Positions 1 to 6,644 of a DNA stretch of 15,030 bases are shown piece after piece (the first letter of the stretch is position 1; each line of letters starts with the position of its first letter). Origin of the DNA: an uncultured Lysobacteraceae bacterium. Lineage in GTDB: Bacteria > Pseudomonadota > Gammaproteobacteria > Xanthomonadales > Rhodanobacteraceae. Below the pieces are notes generated by a model. The model had not been told where the DNA came from. It saw nothing but the letters and a program-made list of their open reading frames with translations, and did no database searches. Position numbers and translations under genes: made by a program. The stretch is from contig CAMLSI010000068.1 of NCBI GenBank assembly GCA_946482585.1, positions 1 through 15,030 of the forward strand, read 5' to 3'.

Positions 1-81
1 GCGCAGTTCACCGCGCTGGGCGCGTTGCAGCACCTGGTCCGGCACATCGATGGCGAAATTCGATCGGTCCACGGGCTATAG
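1..81 (+). CDS. C-terminal end of an upstream gene (partial, unidentified)
   Basis: An open frame enters the window at base 1 and runs 26 codons to a TAG at 79-81. The visible tail, which ends IRSVHGL, looks like the end of an alpha-helical protein but carries no motif I recognise. About 80% of its codons end in G or C, as in the real genes of this window, and its frame is open from the very first base, so a genuine 3' end is plausible. It lies 252 bases before the adaptor gene, separated by the sigma-54 control region, so it is probably a different transcription unit. With only 26 codons, chance cannot be excluded. Confidence 0.45.
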   Translation, partial: AQFTALGALQHLVRHIDGEIRSVHGL

Positions 82-138
82 GGATGCGGCTGGCAGCGCA
101 ATGGTCGCAGGCCGGCACGACTATGCCAGTCGCGTGCC

Positions 139-203
139 GTCCGCTTGCGCGTCCGGTGCCCCGAACACCCGCCGGACGCGTGTCCGTCACCTTGTCCGCG
201 GAC
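139..203. promoter_or_regulatory. Candidate upstream activator sites (GTCCG/CGGAC cluster)
   Basis: GTCCG occurs on the + strand at 139, 151, 182 and 194, with its complement CGGAC at 173 and 199. Two dyads are formed: CGCGTCCGG (148-156) with CCGGACGCG (172-180), a perfect 9-bp pair across a 15-base gap, and the perfect 10-bp palindrome GTCCGCGGAC (194-203). Relative to the start predicted from the sigma-54 promoter, near 285, the cluster lies at about -146 to -82, the usual range for enhancers of NtrC-type activators. The likely ligand is the Fis-type helix-turn-helix of the regulator encoded at 5180-6556. That link is an inference; GTCCG is a simple motif in GC-rich DNA. Confidence 0.5.
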
Positions 204-224
204 GGGCGTACGCCGGTCGAATCG

Positions 225-258
225 GATAAAAATCTTTTAAAAACAATTACTAAAGATC
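225..258. promoter_or_regulatory. AT-rich tract between activator sites and promoter
   Basis: About 85% of bases 226-258 are A or T, in a window that is otherwise strongly GC-rich. The tract lies exactly between the putative activator sites and the sigma-54 promoter, where DNA bending (often by IHF) brings the activator to the polymerase. I do not see a good match to the IHF consensus, so this is only a plausible bendable segment. Confidence 0.35.
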
Positions 259-274
259 TGGCACGGCTGTTGCT
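259..274 (+). promoter_or_regulatory. Sigma-54 (RpoN) promoter of the export operon
   Basis: The sequence TGGCACG-GCTG-TTGCT matches the sigma-54 consensus TGGCACG-N4-TTGCW at every defined position. The GG of the -24 element (260-261) and the GC of the -12 element (272-273) are ten bases apart, the strict spacing sigma-54 requires. Transcription should begin near base 285, giving a leader of about 50 bases before the ATG at 334. Such promoters need an ATP-hydrolysing activator, and one is encoded at 5180-6556 just after the transport genes. I found no convincing sigma-70 promoter in the same intergenic region. Confidence 0.87.
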
Positions 275-333
275 CAGACAAGCCCAGGAAAGGCCGCACG
301 CTGCGGACGCACAGACTGACGGGAGCACGACCG

Positions 334-1611
334 ATGATTCGCGACACCTCTGCCCAGGACCGAGTGATGAGCACCGCGGCGGCGCCGAAGAAGCGCTACT
401 GGAAGTACGCCGCGATCGCCGCGGCCGTGCTGCTGGCCGGTGCGTGGATCGTGCCGGGCATGACCCGCATGCTCGGCGCCGGGGCGTCGTACAGCGCCGA
501 GCGTCTGCGTTTCGCCGAGGTCAAGCGCGGCAACCTCACGCGTGACATCTCGGCCCAGGGACGCGTCGTCGCGGCGGTCAGCCCGACCCTCTATGCGCCG
601 AACGGCGGCATCGTCACGCTGGCCGTGAAGGCCGGCGACCAGGTCGAGAAGGACCAGGTGCTGGCCGAAGTGGTCAGCCCGGAACTCGCCAACCGCCTGC
701 AGCAGGAGCAGGCCTCGCTGCAGAGCGCGGAACTCGCCGCGGAACGCACCAGCATCGACAACCGCAAGCAGCAGCTCATCACCCAGAAGGCGGTCGACCA
801 GGCCGAGATCGATCGCCAGACCGCGGCGCGCGAAGTCGAGCGCACGCAGAAGGCGTTCCAGCTCGGAGCGCTGCCGCAGCTCGACGTGATGCGCGCGAAA
901 GATGCGTTGCAGAAGGCTGAAATCACGCTCGTGCATGCGAAGAAAGATGTCGCGCTCGAGGGCGAAAGCCTGGATTTCGAACTCAAGACCGCACGCCTGA
1001 CGCGCGATCGCCAGCGCCTGCTCGTCGCCGATCTGCAGCGCCAGGTCGATGAACTGAAACTGCGCTCGCCGGTCGCGGGCCAGGTCGGCCAGCTGCTCGT
1101 GCAGCAGAAGGCGAACGTCGCGGCCAACGCGGCCGTGCTCACGGTCGTCGACCTGAGCGCGATGGAAGTCGAAGTGCCGGTGCCGGAAACCTTCGCCCGC
1201 GAACTCGCGATGGGGATGCCGGCGCAGATCCAGAACGGCGGACAGACGCTGACCGGCGAGCTGTCCGCGGTCAGCCCCGAAGTCGTCAACGGCCAGGTCA
1301 CGGCGCGCGTGCGCTTCACGGGCGAACAGCCGGCCGGCCTGCGTCAGAACCAGCGCCTGTCGACACGCATCCTCATCGACGAGCATCCGGGCGTGCTGAT
1401 GGTCGAACGCGGCCCGTTCGTCGATTCGGGCGCCGGCCGGGTGGCCTACGTCGTCGGCACCGACGGCATGGCCGAGCGCCGCCAGATCCAGGTCGGTGCG
1501 ACCAGCCTCAACGCCGTCGAGATCGTCTCGGGCGTCAAGGAGGGCGAGCGCCTGATCATTTCGAGCCTCGACGAGTTCAAGGGTGCCGAGCGCATCGCAC
1601 TTGCGCGCTGA
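334..1611 (+). CDS. HlyD/MacA-type periplasmic adaptor (membrane fusion protein) of an ABC exporter
   Basis: This 425-residue protein should link an inner-membrane ABC exporter to an outer-membrane channel. It has a short cytoplasmic start, one membrane anchor (about residues 24-41), the first half of a lipoyl-like domain (about 86-118, with YAPNGGIV and VKAGDQVEKDQVL), a long coiled-coil hairpin (about 119-240), the second lipoyl half (about 243-278, starting LRSPVAGQVG), and beta-barrel and membrane-proximal domains to the end. The ATG at 334 has GGGAG at 321-325, eight bases away. An in-frame ATG at 367, with AGGA at 356-359, would give MSTAAAPKK and is also possible. The gene is the first of four transport genes behind the sigma-54 promoter. 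At the hairpin tip the R-x3-L-x6-S docking pattern of many TolC partners is incomplete: Arg170 is present, but Ala174 and Pro181 replace Leu and Ser. Annotation pipelines may call this an RND adaptor, but the next gene shows that it serves an ABC system. Confidence 0.9.
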   Translation: MIRDTSAQDRVMSTAAAPKKRYWKYAAIAAAVLLAGAWIVPGMTRMLGAGASYSAERLRFAEVKRGNLTRDISAQGRVVAAVSPTLYAPNGGIVTLAVKAGDQVEKDQVLAEVVSPELANRLQQEQASLQSAELAAERTSIDNRKQQLITQKAVDQAEIDRQTAAREVERTQKAFQLGALPQLDVMRAKDALQKAEITLVHAKKDVALEGESLDFELKTARLTRDRQRLLVADLQRQVDELKLRSPVAGQVGQLLVQQKANVAANAAVLTVVDLSAMEVEVPVPETFARELAMGMPAQIQNGGQTLTGELSAVSPEVVNGQVTARVRFTGEQPAGLRQNQRLSTRILIDEHPGVLMVERGPFVDSGAGRVAYVVGTDGMAERRQIQVGATSLNAVEIVSGVKEGERLIISSLDEFKGAERIALAR

Positions 1612-1623
1612 CACCCGACCGGC

Positions 1624-1646
1624 GCCGGTGCGGAATCCGCGCCGGC
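1624..1646 (+). other. Intercistronic hairpin between adaptor and ATPase genes
   Basis: GCCGGTGCGG (1624-1633) pairs with CCGCGCCGGC (1637-1646) across a three-base AAT loop, giving a 10-bp stem with one G-U wobble in RNA. No T-run follows, so it is not a classical terminator. It sits in the 94-base gap between the adaptor stop and the ATPase start. It could protect the upstream message or lower readthrough, adjusting adaptor amounts against the other subunits. Confidence 0.45.
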
Positions 1647-1705
1647 AGCCGCCTGCCCAATCACGACACCACTCTGTTCCTCGCCGCTGCCACCGGGAGT
1701 ACCCC

Positions 1706-2431
1706 ATGCTGAAGATGAACCACCTGTCCAAGGTCTATCGCACGCACCTGATCGAGACCCACGCGTTGCGCGATTTCTCCATCCACGTGCGCGAAGGCGA
1801 GTTCGTCGCGGTCACCGGTCCGTCCGGTTCGGGCAAGACCACCTTCCTCAACATCGCCGGCCTGCTAGAGGAGTTCAGCGGCGGCGAGTTCTGGGTCGAC
1901 GGCGTCGACGTGCGCGGCATGAACGACGACCAGCGTTCGCGCCTGCGCAACGAGAAGATCGGCTTCATCTTCCAGGGTTTCAACCTGATTCCCGACCTGA
2001 ACCTGTTCGACAACGTCGACGTGCCGCTGCGCTATCGCGGCTTCAACGCCGCCGAGCGCAAGCGCCGTATCGAGGAGACGCTGTCGCGCGTCGGCCTCGC
2101 TTCGCGCATGAAGCACTATCCGGCGGAACTCTCCGGCGGCCAGCAGCAGCGCGTCGCGATCGCGCGCGCGCTGGCCGGCTCGCCGCGCCTGCTGCTCGCC
2201 GACGAACCGACCGGCAACCTCGATTCGCTGATGGCGCGCGGCGTCATGGAACTGCTCGAGGACATCAATCGCCAGGGCACGACCATCATCATGGTCACGC
2301 ACGATCCGGAACTGGCCGCGCGCGCGCAGCGCAACGTCCACGTGATCGACGGCCAGGTGACCGATTTCGAAGCCGAGCCGCAGCTGCGCGTGCCCACGCG
2401 CGACAACGATGCCGCCGTCGCGGCGGCCTGA
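1706..2431 (+). CDS. ABC transporter ATP-binding protein, MacB/LolD type
   Basis: This 241-residue nucleotide-binding subunit powers the exporter from the cytoplasmic face. It carries a full motif set: Walker A GPSGSGKTT (38-46), Q-loop Gln90 in FIFQGFNL, signature LSGGQ (142-146) followed by QQR, Walker B LLLADE (162-167) with catalytic Glu167, D-loop NLDS, and switch His199 in MVTH. The pattern ADEPTGNLDS is typical of the MacB/LolD/FtsE group, whose partners are FtsX-like permeases like the two encoded next. The ATG at 1706 is chosen because GGGAG lies at 1695-1699 and the protein then starts MLKMNHLSKVY, at the normal family N-terminus; an earlier ATG at 1583 would overlap the adaptor and add a Pro/Arg-rich tail. 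True MacB fuses the ATPase to its permease, but here they are separate genes. Confidence 0.95.
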   Translation: MLKMNHLSKVYRTHLIETHALRDFSIHVREGEFVAVTGPSGSGKTTFLNIAGLLEEFSGGEFWVDGVDVRGMNDDQRSRLRNEKIGFIFQGFNLIPDLNLFDNVDVPLRYRGFNAAERKRRIEETLSRVGLASRMKHYPAELSGGQQQRVAIARALAGSPRLLLADEPTGNLDSLMARGVMELLEDINRQGTTIIMVTHDPELAARAQRNVHVIDGQVTDFEAEPQLRVPTRDNDAAVAAA

Positions 2432-2441
2432 GGAGCGCGCG

Positions 2442-3749
2442 ATGTTCGCCTACTACCTGCAACTGGGCCTGCACAGCCTCAAGCGCAATCCGCTGCTGAC
2501 CGCGCTGATGGTGTTCGGCATCGCGCTCGGCATCGGCACGAGCATGACGAGCCTGAGCGTGTTCTATCTGATGGGCAGCGACCCGATTCCGTGGAAGAGC
2601 GACGCGCTGCACGCGGTGCAGCTCGACAACTGGAGCGCGGAACAGCCGTACCGGACGCCGAACGAGCCGCCGGATCAGGTCACCTACCTCGACGCCAACG
2701 CGCTGATGGAGGCGGGCAAGGCCGACCTGCAGGCCGCGATGTACAAAGTCGTCTGGCCGCTGCAGCCCGAAAATCCCGAGATCAAGCCGTTCTCCTCGCT
2801 GGGCCGCGCCACGTACAAGGATTTCTTTGCGATGTTCGAGCCGCCGTTCAAGTACGGCCAGGGCTGGGACGCGGCGCAGGACAAGGAGCACGCGCGCGTC
2901 ACCGTGCTGTCGAGCGCGCTCAACGAAAAACTGTTCGGCGGCCAGGACAGCACCGGCAAGCGCATTCGCCTCAACGAGATCGACTACACGATCGTGGGCG
3001 TGCTCGACAAATGGCAGCCGCGCGTGAAGTACTACGACCTCACGAACGGCTCGTTCAACGACGCCGAGGAATACTACGTGCCGTTCACGACGGCGATCGA
3101 GCTGCAGACCCAGCCCAGCGGCAACAATTCGTGCTGGGCCAGCGCCAAGCCTGGCTGGGACGGCTACCTCGCTTCGGACTGCGTCTGGATCCAGTTCTGG
3201 GTGCAGCTGAATTCGCAGGCGCGCGAGGACGAATACATGACCTTCCTCAACAACTACGTCAACGAGCAGAAGAAGCTCGGCCGCTTCCCGCGTCCGCTCA
3301 ACAATCGTCTGCCCGACGTCAACGAGTGGATCGAATCGCAGGGCGTGGTGTCGCGCGACGCGCAGATCCAGGTCGGCCTGTCGTTCGCGTTCCTGATCGT
3401 CTGTCTCGTCAACACGATCGGCCTGCTGCTCGCGAAATTCATGCGTAAGTCCAGCGAGATCGGCCTGCGCCGCGCGCTCGGCGCGACGCGCGGTCAGCTG
3501 TTCGCGCAGCACCTCGTCGAAGCCGGCGTGATCGGCATCAGCGGCGGACTGATCGGGCTCGTGCTGACCTGGCTCGGACTCATGGCCGTGCGCGGCCTCT
3601 ACGCCGATCTGAACAACGTCGCGCGGCTCGACTGGGTCATGGTGCTCACTGCGGTCGCGCTGTCGGTCGTCGCCGCAGTGCTGGCCGGATTGTTCCCGAC
3701 CTGGCGCGCGTGCCAGATCACGCCCGCCGTCCAGTTGAAGACGCAGTGA
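2442..3749 (+). CDS. FtsX/MacB-like ABC transporter permease, first subunit
   Basis: This 435-residue membrane protein has the MacB fold: a first transmembrane helix (about 17-45), a large periplasmic domain (about 46-305) and three C-terminal helices (about 307-335, 360-385 and 397-422). The FtsX signature KSSEIGLRRALGATRGQL lies in the cytoplasmic stretch between the second and third helices, where it contacts the ATPase. MacB-type pumps act by mechanotransmission: ATP use in the cytoplasm moves the periplasmic domains. The start at 2442 has AGGAG at 2431-2435, overlapping the stop codon of the ATPase gene, so the two are probably translationally coupled. Cys231 and Cys247, both in the periplasmic domain and flanked by Trp-rich sequence, may form a disulfide. 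The second permease follows 42 bases later and has different periplasmic sequence, so the transporter is probably a heterodimer. The substrate is unknown. Confidence 0.92.
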   Translation: MFAYYLQLGLHSLKRNPLLTALMVFGIALGIGTSMTSLSVFYLMGSDPIPWKSDALHAVQLDNWSAEQPYRTPNEPPDQVTYLDANALMEAGKADLQAAMYKVVWPLQPENPEIKPFSSLGRATYKDFFAMFEPPFKYGQGWDAAQDKEHARVTVLSSALNEKLFGGQDSTGKRIRLNEIDYTIVGVLDKWQPRVKYYDLTNGSFNDAEEYYVPFTTAIELQTQPSGNNSCWASAKPGWDGYLASDCVWIQFWVQLNSQAREDEYMTFLNNYVNEQKKLGRFPRPLNNRLPDVNEWIESQGVVSRDAQIQVGLSFAFLIVCLVNTIGLLLAKFMRKSSEIGLRRALGATRGQLFAQHLVEAGVIGISGGLIGLVLTWLGLMAVRGLYADLNNVARLDWVMVLTAVALSVVAAVLAGLFPTWRACQITPAVQLKTQ

Positions 3750-3791
3750 CCGGTCCCGCCGGAAGCGCGAACAACGCATACAGGTGAACTC

Positions 3792-5021
3792 ATGGAATTC
3801 CGTCCCATCCTTTCCGCACTGATGCGCAGCAAAGTGGCCCTCGTGCTGATCGGCCTGCAGATCGCACTGACCCTGGCCATCGTCTGCAATTCGCTGTTCA
3901 TCATCTCGCAGCGCCTGCAGCTCATGAGCCGCGACAGCGGCATCAACGAGGCCGACACGTTCACGATCGGCAGCCTCGGTTTCGGCAGCGCGTTCAACGT
4001 CAAGACCACGATCGAGGAAGACATGGCGCTGCTGCGCGGCCTGCCCGGCGTCGTCGATGCGACGCCGACGAATACCGTGCCCCTGTCCAACGGCGGCTGG
4101 TCGACCGGCATCAGCCTCAAGCCCGAGCAGAAAGTGTCGACCGCGCCGTCGGCGATCTACTTCGTCGACGAGCACGGCCTCAACACGTTCGGCGCCAAGC
4201 TCGCCGAGGGCCGCTTCTTTACGGCGGACGAGATCACGTTCCGCGAGCGCGGCGACAACACCTGGCCTCCGGTAATGGTCGTCACGCGCGCGCTCGCGAA
4301 CAAACTGTTTCCCGGCGAATCGGCGCTCGGCAAGCAGGCGTATCTCGACAACGAAGGCGCGCCGCAGACCATCGTCGGCATCGTCGAACGCACGCAGGTG
4401 CCCTGGATCGGCTTTGCATCCGAAGAGGGTCCCGATGCCGAGTTCTATTCGACGTTCGTGCCCCAGCGCATCGCGTTCAGCAATTTCGGCCGCTATCTCG
4501 TGCGTACCGAGCCCGGGCGCCGCGATGAAGTCATGAAAGCCGCCGAAGCCAAGCTGGCCGAAACCAACCACAGTCGCATCGTGCGCGAGCCGCGTTCGGT
4601 CGAACGCATCCGCGCCGAGGGTTACCAGGAACACCGCGCGATGACCATCATCCTGGTCGGCGTCATCGCCGCGCTGCTCGCGGTCACGGCGCTCGGCATC
4701 GTCGGCATGGCGAGCTTCTGGGTCACGCAGCGCACGAAGCAGATCGGCACGCGACGCGCGCTCGGCGCGACGCGCGGTTCCATCCTGCGCTACTTCATGA
4801 CCGAGAATTTCCTGATCACCTCGCTCGGCCTCGCGCTCGGCATCCTGCTGACCTACGGGCTCAACTACTGGCTGATGACGAACTACGAGGCGCAGCGCCT
4901 GCCGCTGATCTACCTCGCCGGGGGCATCGTCGTGCTGCTGGTGCTGGGCCAGGCTGCCGTGTTCGGTCCCGCGACGCGCGCCTCGCGCGTGCCGCCGGCC
5001 GTGGCGACGCGGAGCGTCTGA
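3792..5021 (+). CDS. FtsX/MacB-like ABC transporter permease, second subunit
   Basis: This 409-residue membrane protein has the same layout as its upstream neighbour: one N-terminal helix (about 10-37), a periplasmic domain (about 38-280), and three C-terminal helices (about 283-310, 335-358 and 370-395). The signature KQIGTRRALGATRGSIL, between the second and third helices, is the cytoplasmic ATPase-contact region and closely resembles that of the first permease. The periplasmic part differs clearly in sequence and is about 25 residues shorter. The ATG at 3792 has AGGTGA at 3782-3787. As the only ATPase gene here makes one subunit type, the expected complex is two copies of that ATPase, one of each permease and the HlyD-type adaptor. 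Similar four-gene sets are often labelled antimicrobial-peptide or macrolide transporters, but nothing here identifies the cargo. Confidence 0.92.
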   Translation: MEFRPILSALMRSKVALVLIGLQIALTLAIVCNSLFIISQRLQLMSRDSGINEADTFTIGSLGFGSAFNVKTTIEEDMALLRGLPGVVDATPTNTVPLSNGGWSTGISLKPEQKVSTAPSAIYFVDEHGLNTFGAKLAEGRFFTADEITFRERGDNTWPPVMVVTRALANKLFPGESALGKQAYLDNEGAPQTIVGIVERTQVPWIGFASEEGPDAEFYSTFVPQRIAFSNFGRYLVRTEPGRRDEVMKAAEAKLAETNHSRIVREPRSVERIRAEGYQEHRAMTIILVGVIAALLAVTALGIVGMASFWVTQRTKQIGTRRALGATRGSILRYFMTENFLITSLGLALGILLTYGLNYWLMTNYEAQRLPLIYLAGGIVVLLVLGQAAVFGPATRASRVPPAVATRSV

Positions 5022-5042
5022 GCGAAAGCCGCGGAACGATCA

Positions 5043-5087
5043 GGCAGGAACCGGAACGTCGCCAGGCCGCGCTTTCCGGTTCCTGCC
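5043..5087 (+). terminator. Perfect 14-bp inverted repeat after the permease genes
   Basis: GGCAGGAACCGGAA (5043-5056) is the exact reverse complement of TTCCGGTTCCTGCC (5074-5087), with a 17-base GC-rich loop. It begins 21 bases after the stop codon of the second permease. No T-run follows, so intrinsic termination is uncertain. It may partly end the sigma-54 transcript, stabilise its 3' end, or act as a protein-binding dyad ahead of the regulator gene. I see no strong promoter in the rest of the 158-base gap. Confidence 0.5.
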
Positions 5088-5179
5088 CACCGCAACTGGT
5101 TGCACCGGCCTTCATCGCGCTACTCTTCCACCGCGCGACTCGCGCAACCAATCCGCGTCTGGCTGCATCCAAGCAGCCC

Positions 5180-6556
5180 ATGCGCAGCCCGAAATCCTCC
5201 TTCCAGTCTGAGCCCATGCGCACCGTCCTGGTCATCGACGACAATCCTGCCGTGACCACGGCGCTCGAAGTCCTGTTGTCGCTCAACGAAATCCGCAGCG
5301 TGTCGGCCGCGTCGCCGGACGAAGGGCTGGCGCTGCTCGAGCGCGAGGCCGTCGATCTCGTCATCGCCGACATGAACTTCCACCTCGACACGACCTCGGG
5401 CGAGGAGGGCATCGCCCTGTTCCGCGCGATCCGCGCGCGTCATCCGGATCTGCCGGTGATCCTGCTGACGGGCTGGACGCGGCTCGAGACCGCGGTCGAG
5501 CTGGTCAAGGCCGGCGCGGCCGACTATCTCGCCAAGCCCTGGGACGACCAGAAACTGCTCGCGACGGTGGAGAACCTGCTCGAGCTCGCCGAGTCCACGC
5601 GCGAAGTGACACGCCTCAAGCGCGCGCGCAGCAAGAGCCAGGAAGCGCTGCGCGCCCGTTTCGATCTGCGCCAGATCGTGTTCGCCGATTCGGCGACCGA
5701 ACGCGTGATCGAACTCGCCTGCCAGGTCGCGCGTGCGGACCTGCCCGTGCTCATCACCGGGCCGAACGGTGCGGGCAAGGAGCGCATCGCTGAAATCGTG
5801 CATGCGAACTCGGCCGTCAAGAGCGGTCCTTTCATCGCGGTCAACTGCGGCGCGCTGCCGAACGATCTCATCGAGGCCGAGCTGTTCGGCGCCGATGCCG
5901 GCGCCTACACCGGCGCGAACAAGGCGCGCGAAGGCCGCTTCGAACTCGCCGACGGCGGTACCCTGTTCCTCGACGAGATCGGCAACCTGCCGCTGTCGGG
6001 GCAGATCAAGCTGCTGCGCGTGCTCGAGACCGGACAGTTCGAGCGGCTCGGCTCGGGCAAGACGCGCACGGTCAAGGTGCGCGTGCTCAGCGCGACCAAC
6101 GCGGACCTGCCGGCCATGATCCGCGACGGCCGCTTCCGCGAGGACCTGTATTACCGCCTCAACGTGATCGAGCTCGCGCTGCCGCCGCTGCGCGACCGCT
6201 CCGACGACATTCTGCCGCTCGCGCTGCATTTTCTCGGCGACGATGCGCGGCTCAGCGACGAGAGCCGCGCCGCGCTGCTCGCGCACGGCTGGCCCGGCAA
6301 CGTGCGCGAACTCAAGAACTCGATCCAGCGCGCCCGCGTGCTGTGCCGCGACGGCGTCGTACAGCCGGCCGACCTCGGCCTCGCCGCCGCCGTGCGTGCG
6401 CCCGCGCGCAACGCCGACGAACCGGATCGCGCCGCGATCGAGGCCGCGCTCGCGCGTGCGCGCGGTGTGATCAGTCAGGCCGCGACCGAACTCGGCCTCT
6501 CGCGTCAGGCGCTGTATCGCCGGCTCGAGAAGCTCGGGATCGGCGTGCCGGCCTAG
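5180..6556 (+). CDS. NtrC-family sigma-54-dependent response regulator
   Basis: This transcription activator of up to 458 residues has three domains. The receiver (about 14-125) has the acidic pair Asp20-Asp21, phospho-acceptor Asp64 in IADMN, Thr97 in LLTGW and Lys119 in AKPW. The AAA+ domain (about 165-395) has Walker A GPNGAGKE (194-201), the sigma-54 contact loop GAYTGA (241-246), Walker B GGTLFLDE (259-266) and a WPGNVREL motif. A Fis-type helix-turn-helix ends the protein (about 417-452, with [16 protein letters not shown]). Phosphorylation by the kinase encoded next should trigger assembly and opening of sigma-54 polymerase, most simply at 259-274. The contact loop has Tyr where Phe is usual, a tolerated change. 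Start choice is open: neither ATG 5180 nor ATG 5216 has a clear ribosome site, and 5216 (MRTVLVIDD) fits the receiver fold better. Confidence 0.95.
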   Translation: MRSPKSSFQSEPMRTVLVIDDNPAVTTALEVLLSLNEIRSVSAASPDEGLALLEREAVDLVIADMNFHLDTTSGEEGIALFRAIRARHPDLPVILLTGWTRLETAVELVKAGAADYLAKPWDDQKLLATVENLLELAESTREVTRLKRARSKSQEALRARFDLRQIVFADSATERVIELACQVARADLPVLITGPNGAGKERIAEIVHANSAVKSGPFIAVNCGALPNDLIEAELFGADAGAYTGANKAREGRFELADGGTLFLDEIGNLPLSGQIKLLRVLETGQFERLGSGKTRTVKVRVLSATNADLPAMIRDGRFREDLYYRLNVIELALPPLRDRSDDILPLALHFLGDDARLSDESRAALLAHGWPGNVRELKNSIQRARVLCRDGVVQPADLGLAAAVRAPARNADEPDRAAIEAALARARGVISQAATELGLSRQALYRRLEKLGIGVPA

Positions 6557-6644
6557 ACCGCACCGGCGAAGGTGGGTTGCGGCGACGTCGGTTCCCATCG
6601 ACGATTCGCCGGCCTGACGCTTCCCGCAGCGCACAAGGATTTCG

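Noticed and set aside
113..128. A second sigma-54-like match, CGGCACG-ACTA-TGCC
   Set aside because: The GG and GC elements are nine bases apart rather than ten, and the -12 part matches poorly.
1583..1705. N-terminal extension of the ABC ATPase from ATG 1583
   Set aside because: It overlaps the adaptor gene, adds an Arg/Pro-rich tail not typical of the family, and lacks the good ribosome site present before ATG 1706.
2295..4634. A long - strand open frame across the ATPase and permease genes
   Set aside because: It is antisense to three well-supported genes and encodes an Arg/Ala/His-rich sequence without recognisable motifs.
5100..5126. Possible sigma-70 promoter TTGCAC / TACTCT before the regulator
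   Set aside because: The spacer is 15 bases and the -10 element matches at only three of six positions.
5160..5178. TGGCTGC-ATCC-AAGCA before the regulator gene, with correct GG-N10-GC spacing
   Set aside because: Only the invariant dinucleotides and a few flanking bases match. It is also explained by a 6-bp inverted repeat, GGCTGC/GCAGCC, and its start would fall inside the longer regulator frame. It would be compatible only with ATG 5216.
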